10,397 nt of DNA. It comes from JBDSTW01 sp039914705. GTDB lineage: Bacteria; Pseudomonadota; Gammaproteobacteria; SURF-13. This document shows positions 1 to 7,279 of the stretch, piece after piece. The position numbers were made by a program, and so were the translations under genes. The stretch is from the NCBI GenBank assembly GCA_039914705.1, contig JBDSOT010000161.1, forward strand, positions 1 through 10,397. The letters are read 5' to 3'. Below the pieces are notes generated by a model that ran no database searches, had not been told where the DNA came from, and saw only the letters and a program-made list of their open reading frames with translations. Positions within the stretch are counted from its first letter, which is position 1. Every line of letters starts with the position of its first letter.

Positions 1-1460
1 TGCTTGAGCAAAAAGCGCGCGGCGGCGACATTGGCCAGCACCATGCACTCTTCGATGAGCTTATGCGCATCGTTGCGCACCACCGGAACGATCTGCTCGA
101 TCTTGCGATCTTTGCCGAAGATGATGCGCGTCTCGGTAGTATCGAAATCAATCGCGCCGCGCTCGTCGCGGGTCCCGCGCAGCACCTTGTAAATGGCATA
201 AAGATTACGCAGGTGCGGCTGCAATGCGGCATATTGTTCGCACAAGGCGGCGTCGCCATCGACGAGCATGGCCGCAACCTTTTCGTAGGTGAGCCGCGCA
301 TGTGAACGCATCACGCCCTCGAAAAACCGGTAATCCTCCAGCTTGCCGGAGGGACTGATAATCATCTCACAGACCATGCACAGGCGGTCTGTATCGGGAT
401 TGATTGAGCACAAGCCGTTAGACAACACCTCCGGCAACATCGGGATTACGCGCTCCGGGAAGTACACCGAATTTCCGCGCTCCAGCGCCGCGCCATCCAG
501 GGCGGTCTTAACGTGCACATAAGCCGAGACATCGGCGATGGCGACTAGCAGCCGCCATCCCTTGCCTTGCCGTTCGCAGAACACGGCATCATCGAAATCG
601 CGCGCATCGACACCGTCAATGGTGACGAGCGGAACAGTGCGTATGTCCTCTCTACCCTGCTTGGCCGCCTCGGGAACTTCAACTCCCAGCGGCGCGATTT
701 CTGTTTCGACCGCATCCGACCAGGTTTGCGGCAGATCATAAGAACGGGCGGCAATATCGATTTCCATGCCGGGCGCCATATGATCACCGAGAATCTCGAT
801 GACCTTGCCAATGGGCTGGCAGTGCAGGCTGGGCTGCGCGATAAGCTCCACGACCACCATCTGACCATTGGCGGCGCTGGCCTGATATTCCGGCGGCACT
901 ACGATGTCCTGGCCGACGCGCTTATTGTGCGGCACCAGAAAACCGATGCCGCGCTCCAGATAAAAGCGTCCGACTAATTGGGTAGTGTTGCGCTCCAGGA
1001 CCTCGACCAAGGCGCCTTCGCGTCGCCCACGCCGGTCAATGCCCGCCACGCGTACCACCGCACGGTCGCCATGCAACAGACTGCGCATCTCTTTTGCGGT
1101 GAGGAATAAATCCTCGCCACCTTCATCGGGCACCAGAAAACCGTAACCATCGGGATGGCCGATCACACGACCCTGTATCAAATCCATCTTGGTGACCAGA
1201 CCGTAACCTTCGCGGCGGTTGCGCATCAATTGGCCGTCGCGCTCCATGGCATTCAAACGCCGCCGCAGGGCCTCCAGCCCCTGTTCATCAGTGATACTGA
1301 ACTCCTCGGCAAGCTTGTCAAAGGTCAACAACACACCGCACTCGGCGAGATGCTGCAAAATAAATTCACGACTGACGACGGGGTTCTCGTACTTCTGCGC
1401 CTCGCGCGAGGCAAACGGGTCGGCCTTGGTGCTGGTTGTTTTCTTTTGGGTCTTCTTCAT
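1..1460 (-). CDS. rnr: Ribonuclease R, N-terminal part (C-terminus beyond left edge)
   Basis: RNase R is a processive 3'-to-5' exoribonuclease that degrades structured RNA (rRNA and mRNA decay, tmRNA-linked quality control). I translated the minus strand from the ATG at 1458-1460; the frame stays open to base 3, giving 486 codons of a protein usually near 800 residues. The order fits the family: a lysine-rich start, a winged-helix segment around residues 30-85 (SREFILQHLAE, then RRRLNAMERDGQLMRNRR), cold-shock/OB domains to about 240 (GHPDGYGFLVPDEGGEDL), then the RNB catalytic domain. Its metal-binding motif TIDGVDARDFDDAV is complete, with Asp282, Asp288, Asp290 and Asp291 matching Asp272, 278, 280 and 281 of the E. 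coli enzyme. The segment NDAHKLIEECMVLAN lies close to the edge. The S1 domain and basic tail are outside the window. A weak purine-rich GAGAGAA precedes the ATG. The gene diverges from tRNA-Leu, a pairing I recall from pseudomonads. Confidence 0.96.
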   Translation of the reverse strand, partial: MKKTQKKTTSTKADPFASREAQKYENPVVSREFILQHLAECGVLLTFDKLAEEFSITDEQGLEALRRRLNAMERDGQLMRNRREGYGLVTKMDLIQGRVIGHPDGYGFLVPDEGGEDLFLTAKEMRSLLHGDRAVVRVAGIDRRGRREGALVEVLERNTTQLVGRFYLERGIGFLVPHNKRVGQDIVVPPEYQASAANGQMVVVELIAQPSLHCQPIGKVIEILGDHMAPGMEIDIAARSYDLPQTWSDAVETEIAPLGVEVPEAAKQGREDIRTVPLVTIDGVDARDFDDAVFCERQGKGWRLLVAIADVSAYVHVKTALDGAALERGNSVYFPERVIPMLPEVLSNGLCSINPDTDRLCMVCEMIISPSGKLEDYRFFEGVMRSHARLTYEKVAAMLVDGDAALCEQYAALQPHLRNLYAIYKVLRGTRDERGAIDFDTTETRIIFGKDRKIEQIVPVVRNDAHKLIEECMVLANVAAARFLLK

Positions 1461-1550
1461 TGAAAAAATGTTCTCTCTAAGGTAAAGTTTGCGCTCTTCT
1501 GGCGCAGGGTTTGTAACTTGATAAAGGTTATGAGACTTGAGGCCGGAATT

Positions 1551-1637
1551 GCCGGGGTGGCGGAATTGGTAGACGCGCTAGCTTCAGGTGTTAGTGGGGG
1601 TAACCCCGTGGAGGTTCAAGTCCTCTCCTCGGCACCA
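1551..1637 (+). tRNA. tRNA-Leu, anticodon CAG
   Basis: An 87-nt class II tRNA with encoded CCA end. The acceptor stem pairs GCCGGGG (1551-1557) with CCTCGGC, including one G-U pair. The D arm has TGGCGGAATTGGTAGACGCG. The anticodon stem is CTAGC/GTTAG (one G-U pair) around the loop TTCAGGT, so the anticodon is CAG and it reads CUG codons. The long variable arm forms a GGGG/CCCC hairpin, and the T arm holds GGTTCAAGTCC. The anticodon region matches E. coli tRNA-Leu(CAG) almost base for base. I see no integrase gene or duplicated 3' end near it, so no sign that it serves as an integration site here. Confidence 0.97.
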
Positions 1638-1644
1638 TTATGCA

Positions 1645-1705
1645 GGTCGGTTCAAGCACGCAGTGCGGAACCGACAATGTCGGATCCGCTTCGCTTGATC
1701 CGACC
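1645..1705. repeat. Twin REP-like hairpins between tRNA-Leu and dcd
   Basis: Two tandem palindromes share the arm GTCGG-T. Hairpin one pairs GTCGGTTC (1646-1653) with GAACCGAC (1668-1675) and has an inner stem GCAC/GTGC around GCA. Hairpin two pairs GTCGGATC (1679-1686) with GATCCGAC (1697-1704) around CGCTTCGCTT. Only three bases separate them. Read on the minus strand, the second unit has the form TAGGTCGGAT...ATCCGAC, which resembles the REP/BIME-type repeats, often mobilised by RAYT transposases, that are scattered between genes in many proteobacteria. The pair lies seven bases after the tRNA and four bases beyond the dcd stop, between two convergent genes. No strong T-run follows either hairpin, so a plain rho-independent terminator is less likely. 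It may protect the dcd mRNA 3' end or limit convergent transcription (inference). Confidence 0.75.
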
Positions 1706-1709
1706 TACT

Positions 1710-2276
1710 CTAAGTTTTAGGCAACGTAACACCTCTCTGTCCCTGATACTTGCCGCGCCTGTCTTTATACGACGTCTCGCAGACCTCATCGGATTCAAAA
1801 AATATCACCTGCGCCACGCCCTCGTTGGCATAAATTTTTGCCGGCAGCGGCGAGGTATTGGAAAATTCCAGTGTGACGTGCCCTTCCCATTCCGGTTCCA
1901 GCGGCGTCACATTGACGATGATGCCGCAGCGCGCATAAGTCGATTTACCCAGGCAGATGGTCAACACATTGCGCGGGATGCGGAAATATTCCACCGTGCG
2001 TGCCAGGGCAAATGAATTCGGCGGGATTATGCAGACATCGGCCTTGAGATCGACAAAGCTGGCCTCGTCAAAATTCTTGGGATCCACGATGGCCGAGTTA
2101 ATGTTCGTGAATATCTTGAATTCATCGGAACAGCGGATGTCGTAGCCGTAGCTCGATGTGCCGTAGGACACCACACGACCCACGCCGTTCTCCCGCACCT
2201 GGCCCAGCTCGAACGGTTCAATCATGCCGTGCTGTTCAACCATGCGCCGTATCCATTTGTCTGATTTGATGCTCAT
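1710..2276 (-). CDS. dcd: dCTP deaminase
   Basis: This 188-residue cytosolic enzyme deaminates dCTP to dUTP plus ammonia, supplying the dUTPase/thymidylate synthase route to dTTP. It begins MSIKSDKWIRRM, typical of the form found in many beta- and gammaproteobacteria. The fold signatures are present: SSYGYDIR at 41-48, PNSFALARTVEYF at 86-98, the nucleotide-binding GKSTYARCG at 110-118, PLEPEWEGHVTLEFSN at 125-140 with Glu137 matching the catalytic glutamate of the family, and the C-terminal lid KYQGQRGVTLP. The length is normal for this form. Only a weak AAGGG about 12 bases upstream serves as a ribosome-binding site. The order dcd-mrp with divergent metG is the one I recall from Pseudomonas, but here a hairpin-rich insert separates dcd from mrp, so shared transcription is uncertain. 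Confidence 0.96.
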   Translation of the reverse strand: MSIKSDKWIRRMVEQHGMIEPFELGQVRENGVGRVVSYGTSSYGYDIRCSDEFKIFTNINSAIVDPKNFDEASFVDLKADVCIIPPNSFALARTVEYFRIPRNVLTICLGKSTYARCGIIVNVTPLEPEWEGHVTLEFSNTSPLPAKIYANEGVAQVIFFESDEVCETSYKDRRGKYQGQRGVTLPKT

Positions 2277-2301
2277 CGTTTACAAATGCCCTTATAGTTA
2301 T

Positions 2302-2502
2302 GGAAGCTCTGATTTAATCAGAGTTTCCTGCGGTACATGGATGTGCCGCTATTTTTCAAACATACGCATGTTTGAAAAATGAAGAAAATAAAAATTATGC
2401 TGTACATGAAGTACGAATGCCGCGTGCGCATGGATGCGCAGGAGCGGCCATTTTTGCTTTTTGTCTCTGAAAATTCCATGGATGGAATTATTCAGAGTTT
2501 CC
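2302..2502. mobile_element. MITE-like hairpin-rich element between mrp and dcd
   Basis: The two ends are inverted relative to each other. The left end reads GGAAGCTCTGATTTAATC, and the right end, read on the minus strand, GGAAACTCTGAATAATTC; they agree at most positions. Each end is itself a hairpin: 2302-2314 with 2316-2328 (13-bp arms, one G-T pair) and 2465-2477 with 2484-2497 (one bulge). The interior adds GCGGTACA/TGTGCCGC (2330-2349), a perfect 13-bp palindrome with a 4-base loop (2351-2380) and a nested GCCGC-TGCGCAT/ATGCGCA-GCGGC stem (2419-2448). It is about 200 bp long with no credible coding content, as expected of a non-autonomous element. The GGAA-rich ends recall IS5-family termini, but I cannot identify a parent. 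The right end touches CTAG (2503-2506), which contains the mrp stop codon; the left flank TTAT is not an obvious target duplication. Confidence 0.55.
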
Positions 2503-3594
<1,092 letters not shown>

Positions 3595-3788
3595 GTTAAC
3601 GTACTATCTCCGGCACTGCTTAAGCGAAATTAAACAGTGAATTTTACACGTATTCATTGCCGGGCGGGATTTTTTTAGTCATTGTAAGCGTCATCCGTGT
3701 GTCTACCTCGCTAATCCGGTAGCGGCAAACGGCAATAACTGGTAGTTTAGCGCGCCTGTTTCCCAATTTGTTTTCTGGCTCCAACTCA

Positions 3789-5870
3789 ATGTCCGCTACC
3801 CGCAAAATACTCGTCACCAGCGCCCTGCCCTACGCCAACGGGCCGATCCATATCGGGCATTTGGTGGAATATATCCAGACCGATGTCTGGGTACGTTATC
3901 AAAAGATGCAGGGCCACGACTGTATTTATGTCTGTGCTGATGATGCCCACGGCACACCGATCATGTTGCGCGCCCAGCAGGAGGACATTACCCCCGAGAC
4001 CCTGATTGAGCGCATGGGGACGGAACATCGTGCGGACTTCAAAGCATTTGGCGTCAGCTTCGATAACTATTACTCCACTCACTCGCCCGAAAACCGCGAA
4101 CTCTCCGAGATCGTTTACCGCAAGCTGCGTGATGCCGGTCATATAACCCAGGGCGTCATCAAACAGGCCTACGACCCGGAACGTAACATGTTCCTGCCCG
4201 ACCGCTTTATAAAGGGCGAATGCCCACGCTGCGGGGCCAAGGATCAGTACGGCGATAGTTGTGAGGCGTGCGGTGCGACTTACGCGCCGGGCGATCTCAA
4301 AAATGCGGTCTCGATTATCTCAGGTGCCACACCTATCGAAAAGAGTTCGCTGCACTACTTCTTCACCCTCGCTGATTTCGAACCGTTCCTCAAGCAATGG
4401 ATGACCACTGAGCCTCTGCCCTTGCAGAAGGAAGTCGCCAACAAACTCGCCGAATGGTTCGAGGCGGGCCTGCGCGACTGGGATATATCGCGCGACGAAC
4501 CCTATTTCGGATTTGAAATTCCCGATGCGCCGGGAAAATATTTTTACGTCTGGCTGGACGCGCCCATAGGCTATATGGCGAGCTTTAAAAATCTTTGCGA
4601 GCGCAGCCAGCTGGTCTTTGATGAATACTGGGCAATAGACAGCACGGCCGAACTCTATCACTTCATCGGCAAGGACATTCTCTACTTCCATTCATTATTC
4701 TGGCCGGCCATGCTGGAAGGCGCGGGTTATCGCAAACCCACGGCTATTTTTTGCCACGGCTTTTTGACCATCAACGGACAGAAGATGTCGAAATCACGCG
4801 GCACCTTCATTACCGCACGCAGCTATCTTGATCATCTGAATCCCGAATATCTGCGTTATTATTTTGCCGCGAAGCTGGGCAGTGGGATTGATGATCTCGA
4901 CCTTAACCTGGACGATTTCACTGCCCGGGTTAACAGCGACCTGATCGGAAAATACATCAATATTGCCAGTCGCTGCGCCGGCTTTATAAGCAAAAGGTTT
5001 GAAGGAAGACTGGCAGCGAGCTTTGAATCGAACATGTTACTCGATGAGGTAAAAGCGGCGCGCAGTGAGATAGGACAGCTCTATGAGCAACGCGAATATT
5101 CAAAAGCGCTGCGTCTCATCATGGCGCTGACGGATCGTGCAAACCAGTACGTTGATGAAAAAAAGCCCTGGGAGATTGCCAAAGATCCGCAATGCGCAGA
5201 TAAACTTCAACAGACCTGCACCATCGGCCTCAATCTGTTCCGCCTGCTGACTATTTATCTCAAACCGGTACTGCCTACACTTGCGAGAAATGTAGAGACG
5301 TTTTTGAACGTCCCTCCACTGCTCTGGGCAGACGCCAATGAATTACTCACTGATCACGCTATCAATCCCTACGAACACCTGATGACCCGCGTTGACCAAA
5401 AACAAATTGATGCCATGCTCGAAGCTAGCAAGGAAAGTAGACAAGCCAAACCAATCTCCCCGTCCCCTGCTTTGGAAAAGGGGGGGACGGAGGGGGATTT
5501 GGCAAAGGCTGGGAGCGAAGCGGGGGGGTTTACGCCCGTTGCAGCAACTATTAGCATCGAAGACTTTGCCAAGGTCGATCTGCGCATCGCGCGTATCGTG
5601 AAGGCCGAGGATGTGGAAGGCGCGGAAAAATTATTAAAGCTCACGCTCGATATCGGCACGGAACAACGCACGGTGTTTGCCGGAATTAAATCAGCCTATG
5701 CCCCTGCCGATCTGGAAGGAAAACTTACGGTGATGGTTGCCAATCTGGCCCCGCGCCAGATGCGCTTTGGCTTGTCCGAGGGAATGGTGCTGGCCGCAGG
5801 ACCGGGTGGAAAAGATTTATGGATACTGCATCCTGATAACGGCGCGCAACCGGGTATGCGGATAAAATAA
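3789..5870 (+). CDS. metG: Methionyl-tRNA synthetase with repeat-derived linker
   Basis: This enzyme charges tRNA-Met and initiator tRNA with methionine in the cytosol. From the ATG it has 693 residues (E. coli has 677). The class I motifs are HIGH at 21-24 and KMSKS at 332-336. The zinc knuckle has Cys145, Cys148, Cys158 and Cys161, and Trp461 sits in KKPWEIAK of the anticodon-binding helical domain. After a linker, a C-terminal OB-fold tRNA-binding domain (about 590-693, DFAKVDLRIARI to MRFGLSEGMVLAAGPGGKD) supports dimerisation. I chose the ATG because homologues begin just before ILVTSALPYANG; a TTG seven codons upstream (3768) is open but lacks a ribosome-binding site, and the ATG also has only a weak one. 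Residues about 555-582 are encoded by an in-frame palindromic repeat (separate entry). It is transcribed away from mrp across a 194-bp gap. Confidence 0.97.
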   Translation: MSATRKILVTSALPYANGPIHIGHLVEYIQTDVWVRYQKMQGHDCIYVCADDAHGTPIMLRAQQEDITPETLIERMGTEHRADFKAFGVSFDNYYSTHSPENRELSEIVYRKLRDAGHITQGVIKQAYDPERNMFLPDRFIKGECPRCGAKDQYGDSCEACGATYAPGDLKNAVSIISGATPIEKSSLHYFFTLADFEPFLKQWMTTEPLPLQKEVANKLAEWFEAGLRDWDISRDEPYFGFEIPDAPGKYFYVWLDAPIGYMASFKNLCERSQLVFDEYWAIDSTAELYHFIGKDILYFHSLFWPAMLEGAGYRKPTAIFCHGFLTINGQKMSKSRGTFITARSYLDHLNPEYLRYYFAAKLGSGIDDLDLNLDDFTARVNSDLIGKYINIASRCAGFISKRFEGRLAASFESNMLLDEVKAARSEIGQLYEQREYSKALRLIMALTDRANQYVDEKKPWEIAKDPQCADKLQQTCTIGLNLFRLLTIYLKPVLPTLARNVETFLNVPPLLWADANELLTDHAINPYEHLMTRVDQKQIDAMLEASKESRQAKPISPSPALEKGGTEGDLAKAGSEAGGFTPVAATISIEDFAKVDLRIARIVKAEDVEGAEKLLKLTLDIGTEQRTVFAGIKSAYAPADLEGKLTVMVANLAPRQMRFGLSEGMVLAAGPGGKDLWILHPDNGAQPGMRIK
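5451..5531 (+). repeat. G-rich palindromic repeat inserted in frame in metG
   Basis: Within the metG linker codons, 5451-5473 (CCAATCTCCCCGTCCCC...) is imperfectly complementary to 5476-5502 (GGGGGGGACGGAGGGGGATT...), forming a long GC-rich hairpin with a two-base loop. A second part, TGGGAGCGAAGCGGGGGGGT (5510-5529), completes the unit. The sequence resembles the AAATCCCCCT...CCCCCTTT family of dispersed repeats that I recall as common between genes in many bacterial genomes. Here it remains in frame and encodes a low-complexity peptide running from PISPSPALEKGG to SEAGGFT, unlike the alanine-rich linker of other MetG proteins. It contains two runs of seven G (5480-5486 and 5522-5528) and one of five (5492-5496). 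Confidence 0.7.
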
Positions 5871-5958
5871 ATCAACCGCCTTATTATCTCAGCATACGAA
5901 GCACGCGCACTTTTAATCTCAAGCTAGCCGTCAGAGCTTACCTAACAGGAGCTATCAT

Positions 5959-6381
5959 ATGGGTGATTTTTTCCACAAGTTCGCAAAGAGCACATCGGCT
6001 GTGTTCGGCTCGCCACCCGCGTTCATCATCGCCGTGCTGATCATTGTAATCTGGGGTGTCACCGGCCCCATATTCGGCTTTTCGGATACCTGGCAATTGA
6101 TCATCAACACCGGCACCACCATCGTGACTTTTTTGGTGGTGTTCCTGATTCAGAACACGCAAAATCGAGACGCGCAGGCGATCCATCTTAAACTTGACGA
6201 GTTACTCAAAGCCGTCGAAGGCGCACGCACCAGCCTGGTTGATCTGGAAAATTTATCGGATGAAGAACTGGCCGCTTTGCAAAAGGAATTTCAGGATCTG
6301 CGCGAGGCGGGTGATAAGCCTGCTATGACAAGGGCCGTCGAACAAAAACTACAACAGCAGCTTGCCCACCCGGAAAAATAA
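5959..6381 (+). CDS. Low-affinity iron permease family membrane protein
   Basis: A 140-residue predicted inner-membrane protein. Two hydrophobic helices are clear, about residues 20-40 (PAFIIAVLIIVIWGVTGPIF) and 45-66 (WQLIINTGTTIVTFLVVFLI). They are followed by NTQNRDAQAIHLKLDELLK, the hallmark of the family named for yeast Fet4, and a charged tail likely to form coiled coil (about 85-137). The name comes from similarity to the fungal low-affinity iron transporter. The bacterial members are far shorter and, to my knowledge, not proven to transport iron, so the function should be read as unknown. The start is well supported: AGGAG at 5947-5951, seven bases before the ATG. The gene lies 88 bp after metG and 247 bp before bphO, so it may stand alone. 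An iron link with the downstream haem oxygenase, which releases iron, is only a guess. Confidence 0.85.
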   Translation: MGDFFHKFAKSTSAVFGSPPAFIIAVLIIVIWGVTGPIFGFSDTWQLIINTGTTIVTFLVVFLIQNTQNRDAQAIHLKLDELLKAVEGARTSLVDLENLSDEELAALQKEFQDLREAGDKPAMTRAVEQKLQQQLAHPEK

Positions 6382-6390
6382 GTTTAACTC

Positions 6391-6477
6391 GCTGATGTAG
6401 TGGTTCAATTTGAAATGAACTCAAAATTCTAACGTTCAAATCTCACCGCTGACAATGCTGATGTGGTGACGGTTCAA
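6391..6477 (+). repeat. Imperfect direct repeat upstream of bphO
   Basis: GCTGATGTAGTGGTTCAA (6391-6408) recurs as GCTGATGTGGTGACGGTTCA plus A (6457-6477), with one substitution and a three-base insertion. The starts are 66 bp apart, roughly six helical turns. A small palindrome TTCAATTTGAA (6404-6414) overlaps the first copy. The repeats lie in the 247-bp gap before bphO, about 150-240 bases before its start, where a regulator of the bphO-bphP unit could bind. The AT-rich stretch 6505-6560 could hold the promoter, but I find no convincing -35/-10 pair. Confidence 0.35.
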
Positions 6478-6628
6478 GCTCTTAACGCTTCCCGGCGACT
6501 TGTGATTTAATATAGTTAAATATCCATTACTTATCTTTTGGCTATTAAGTAGCTGTTACGCTACACTGACCGAATTAAGCTAATTTACCAACCTCGTGGT
6601 CGTCCACATACGTCAGCTTAGCCACTGA

Positions 6629-7279
6629 ATGGAGTCTCATAGTATCGCATACGGAAGCTTTTCTCGCGGTGGCCAGTCGGCAATTAACGTGCCGATTTTG
6701 GCGCGGCTGCATAGTGAGACTCGTGCGCTGCACGCTCAAATCGAGCACAACCCCCGCCTGTGCGTGCTACTCAAAGCCCAGGTTACACTGGCTGATTACG
6801 TGGCGACGCTACAGCGCCTTTACGGATTTTACCTCCCACTCGAAACGCGACTGAGCGCGTTCCCGCAATGGGCGCGCGCCGGATTCGATTTTAACGCCAG
6901 GCGCAAGGCGGAGTTGCTGAAGGGCGATCTTCGCGCCTTGGGTCTGGACGATCAAGCTATCGACAGCATGCCGCGCTGCGCGGCGCGGCCTGATCTAGGA
7001 GACTACGCGCAGGCGCTCGGCGTGATGTATGTGCTGGAGGGGGCGACGCTCGGCGGCCAGGTGCTTGCCGGCGCGTTGCAACGTCGCCTCGGTATCGACG
7101 CACGGAGTGGTGCCGCGTTTTATAATTGTTATGGCCTGCACGCGAGCGAGAAATGGCAAGGGTTGTGCGCCTTGCTGGCGAGCGTGAAATGGAGTGCGGA
7201 GGATGCGGCGGCGGCGGTTCAGGCCGCTGCCGCCACTTTTCAGTGCCTGGATAATTGGTTGAGCGAATACAGTGAGTAA
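6629..7279 (+). CDS. bphO: Biliverdin-producing haem oxygenase
   Basis: A 216-residue haem oxygenase of the bacteriophytochrome-linked type. It should open haem to biliverdin with release of iron and CO, using an external electron donor, in the cytosol. The proximal-helix segment RLHSETRALHAQIEHN (27-41) offers His35 as the likely haem ligand. The distal-helix glycine motif is VLEGATLGGQ at 135-144, preceded by GDYAQALGVMY. An in-frame TGA directly precedes the ATG, so 6629 is the furthest possible start. There is no good ribosome-binding site, and the first 20 or so residues are not conserved-looking; GTG at 6689 is another possible start. The stop codon overlaps the GTG of bphP by eight bases, or lies seven bases before its ATG, so the two are almost surely co-transcribed and possibly translationally coupled. 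The role inferred from context is to supply biliverdin to BphP. Confidence 0.9.
   Translation: MESHSIAYGSFSRGGQSAINVPILARLHSETRALHAQIEHNPRLCVLLKAQVTLADYVATLQRLYGFYLPLETRLSAFPQWARAGFDFNARRKAELLKGDLRALGLDDQAIDSMPRCAARPDLGDYAQALGVMYVLEGATLGGQVLAGALQRRLGIDARSGAAFYNCYGLHASEKWQGLCALLASVKWSAEDAAAAVQAAAATFQCLDNWLSEYSE

Noticed and set aside
567..977. Plus-strand open frame of 136 codons opposite rnr
   Set aside because: It is the shadow of the RNase R catalytic and OB domains, which are clearly coded on the minus strand.
1551..1705. tRNA-Leu as attachment site of an integrated element
   Set aside because: No repeat of the tRNA 3' end and no integrase occur in the window; the neighbouring genes are core genes.
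2419..2470. Stem GCCGC...GCGGC followed by T-runs as a plus-strand terminator
   Set aside because: The stem is real, but no plus-strand gene lies upstream to be terminated; it is better read as part of the MITE-like element.
3661..3680. GC-rich stretch followed by seven T as a terminator
   Set aside because: No inverted repeat precedes the T-run, and no plus-strand gene ends there.
3768..3788. Seven-codon N-terminal extension of metG from a TTG
   Set aside because: No ribosome-binding site precedes it, and the family begins close to the ATG at 3789.
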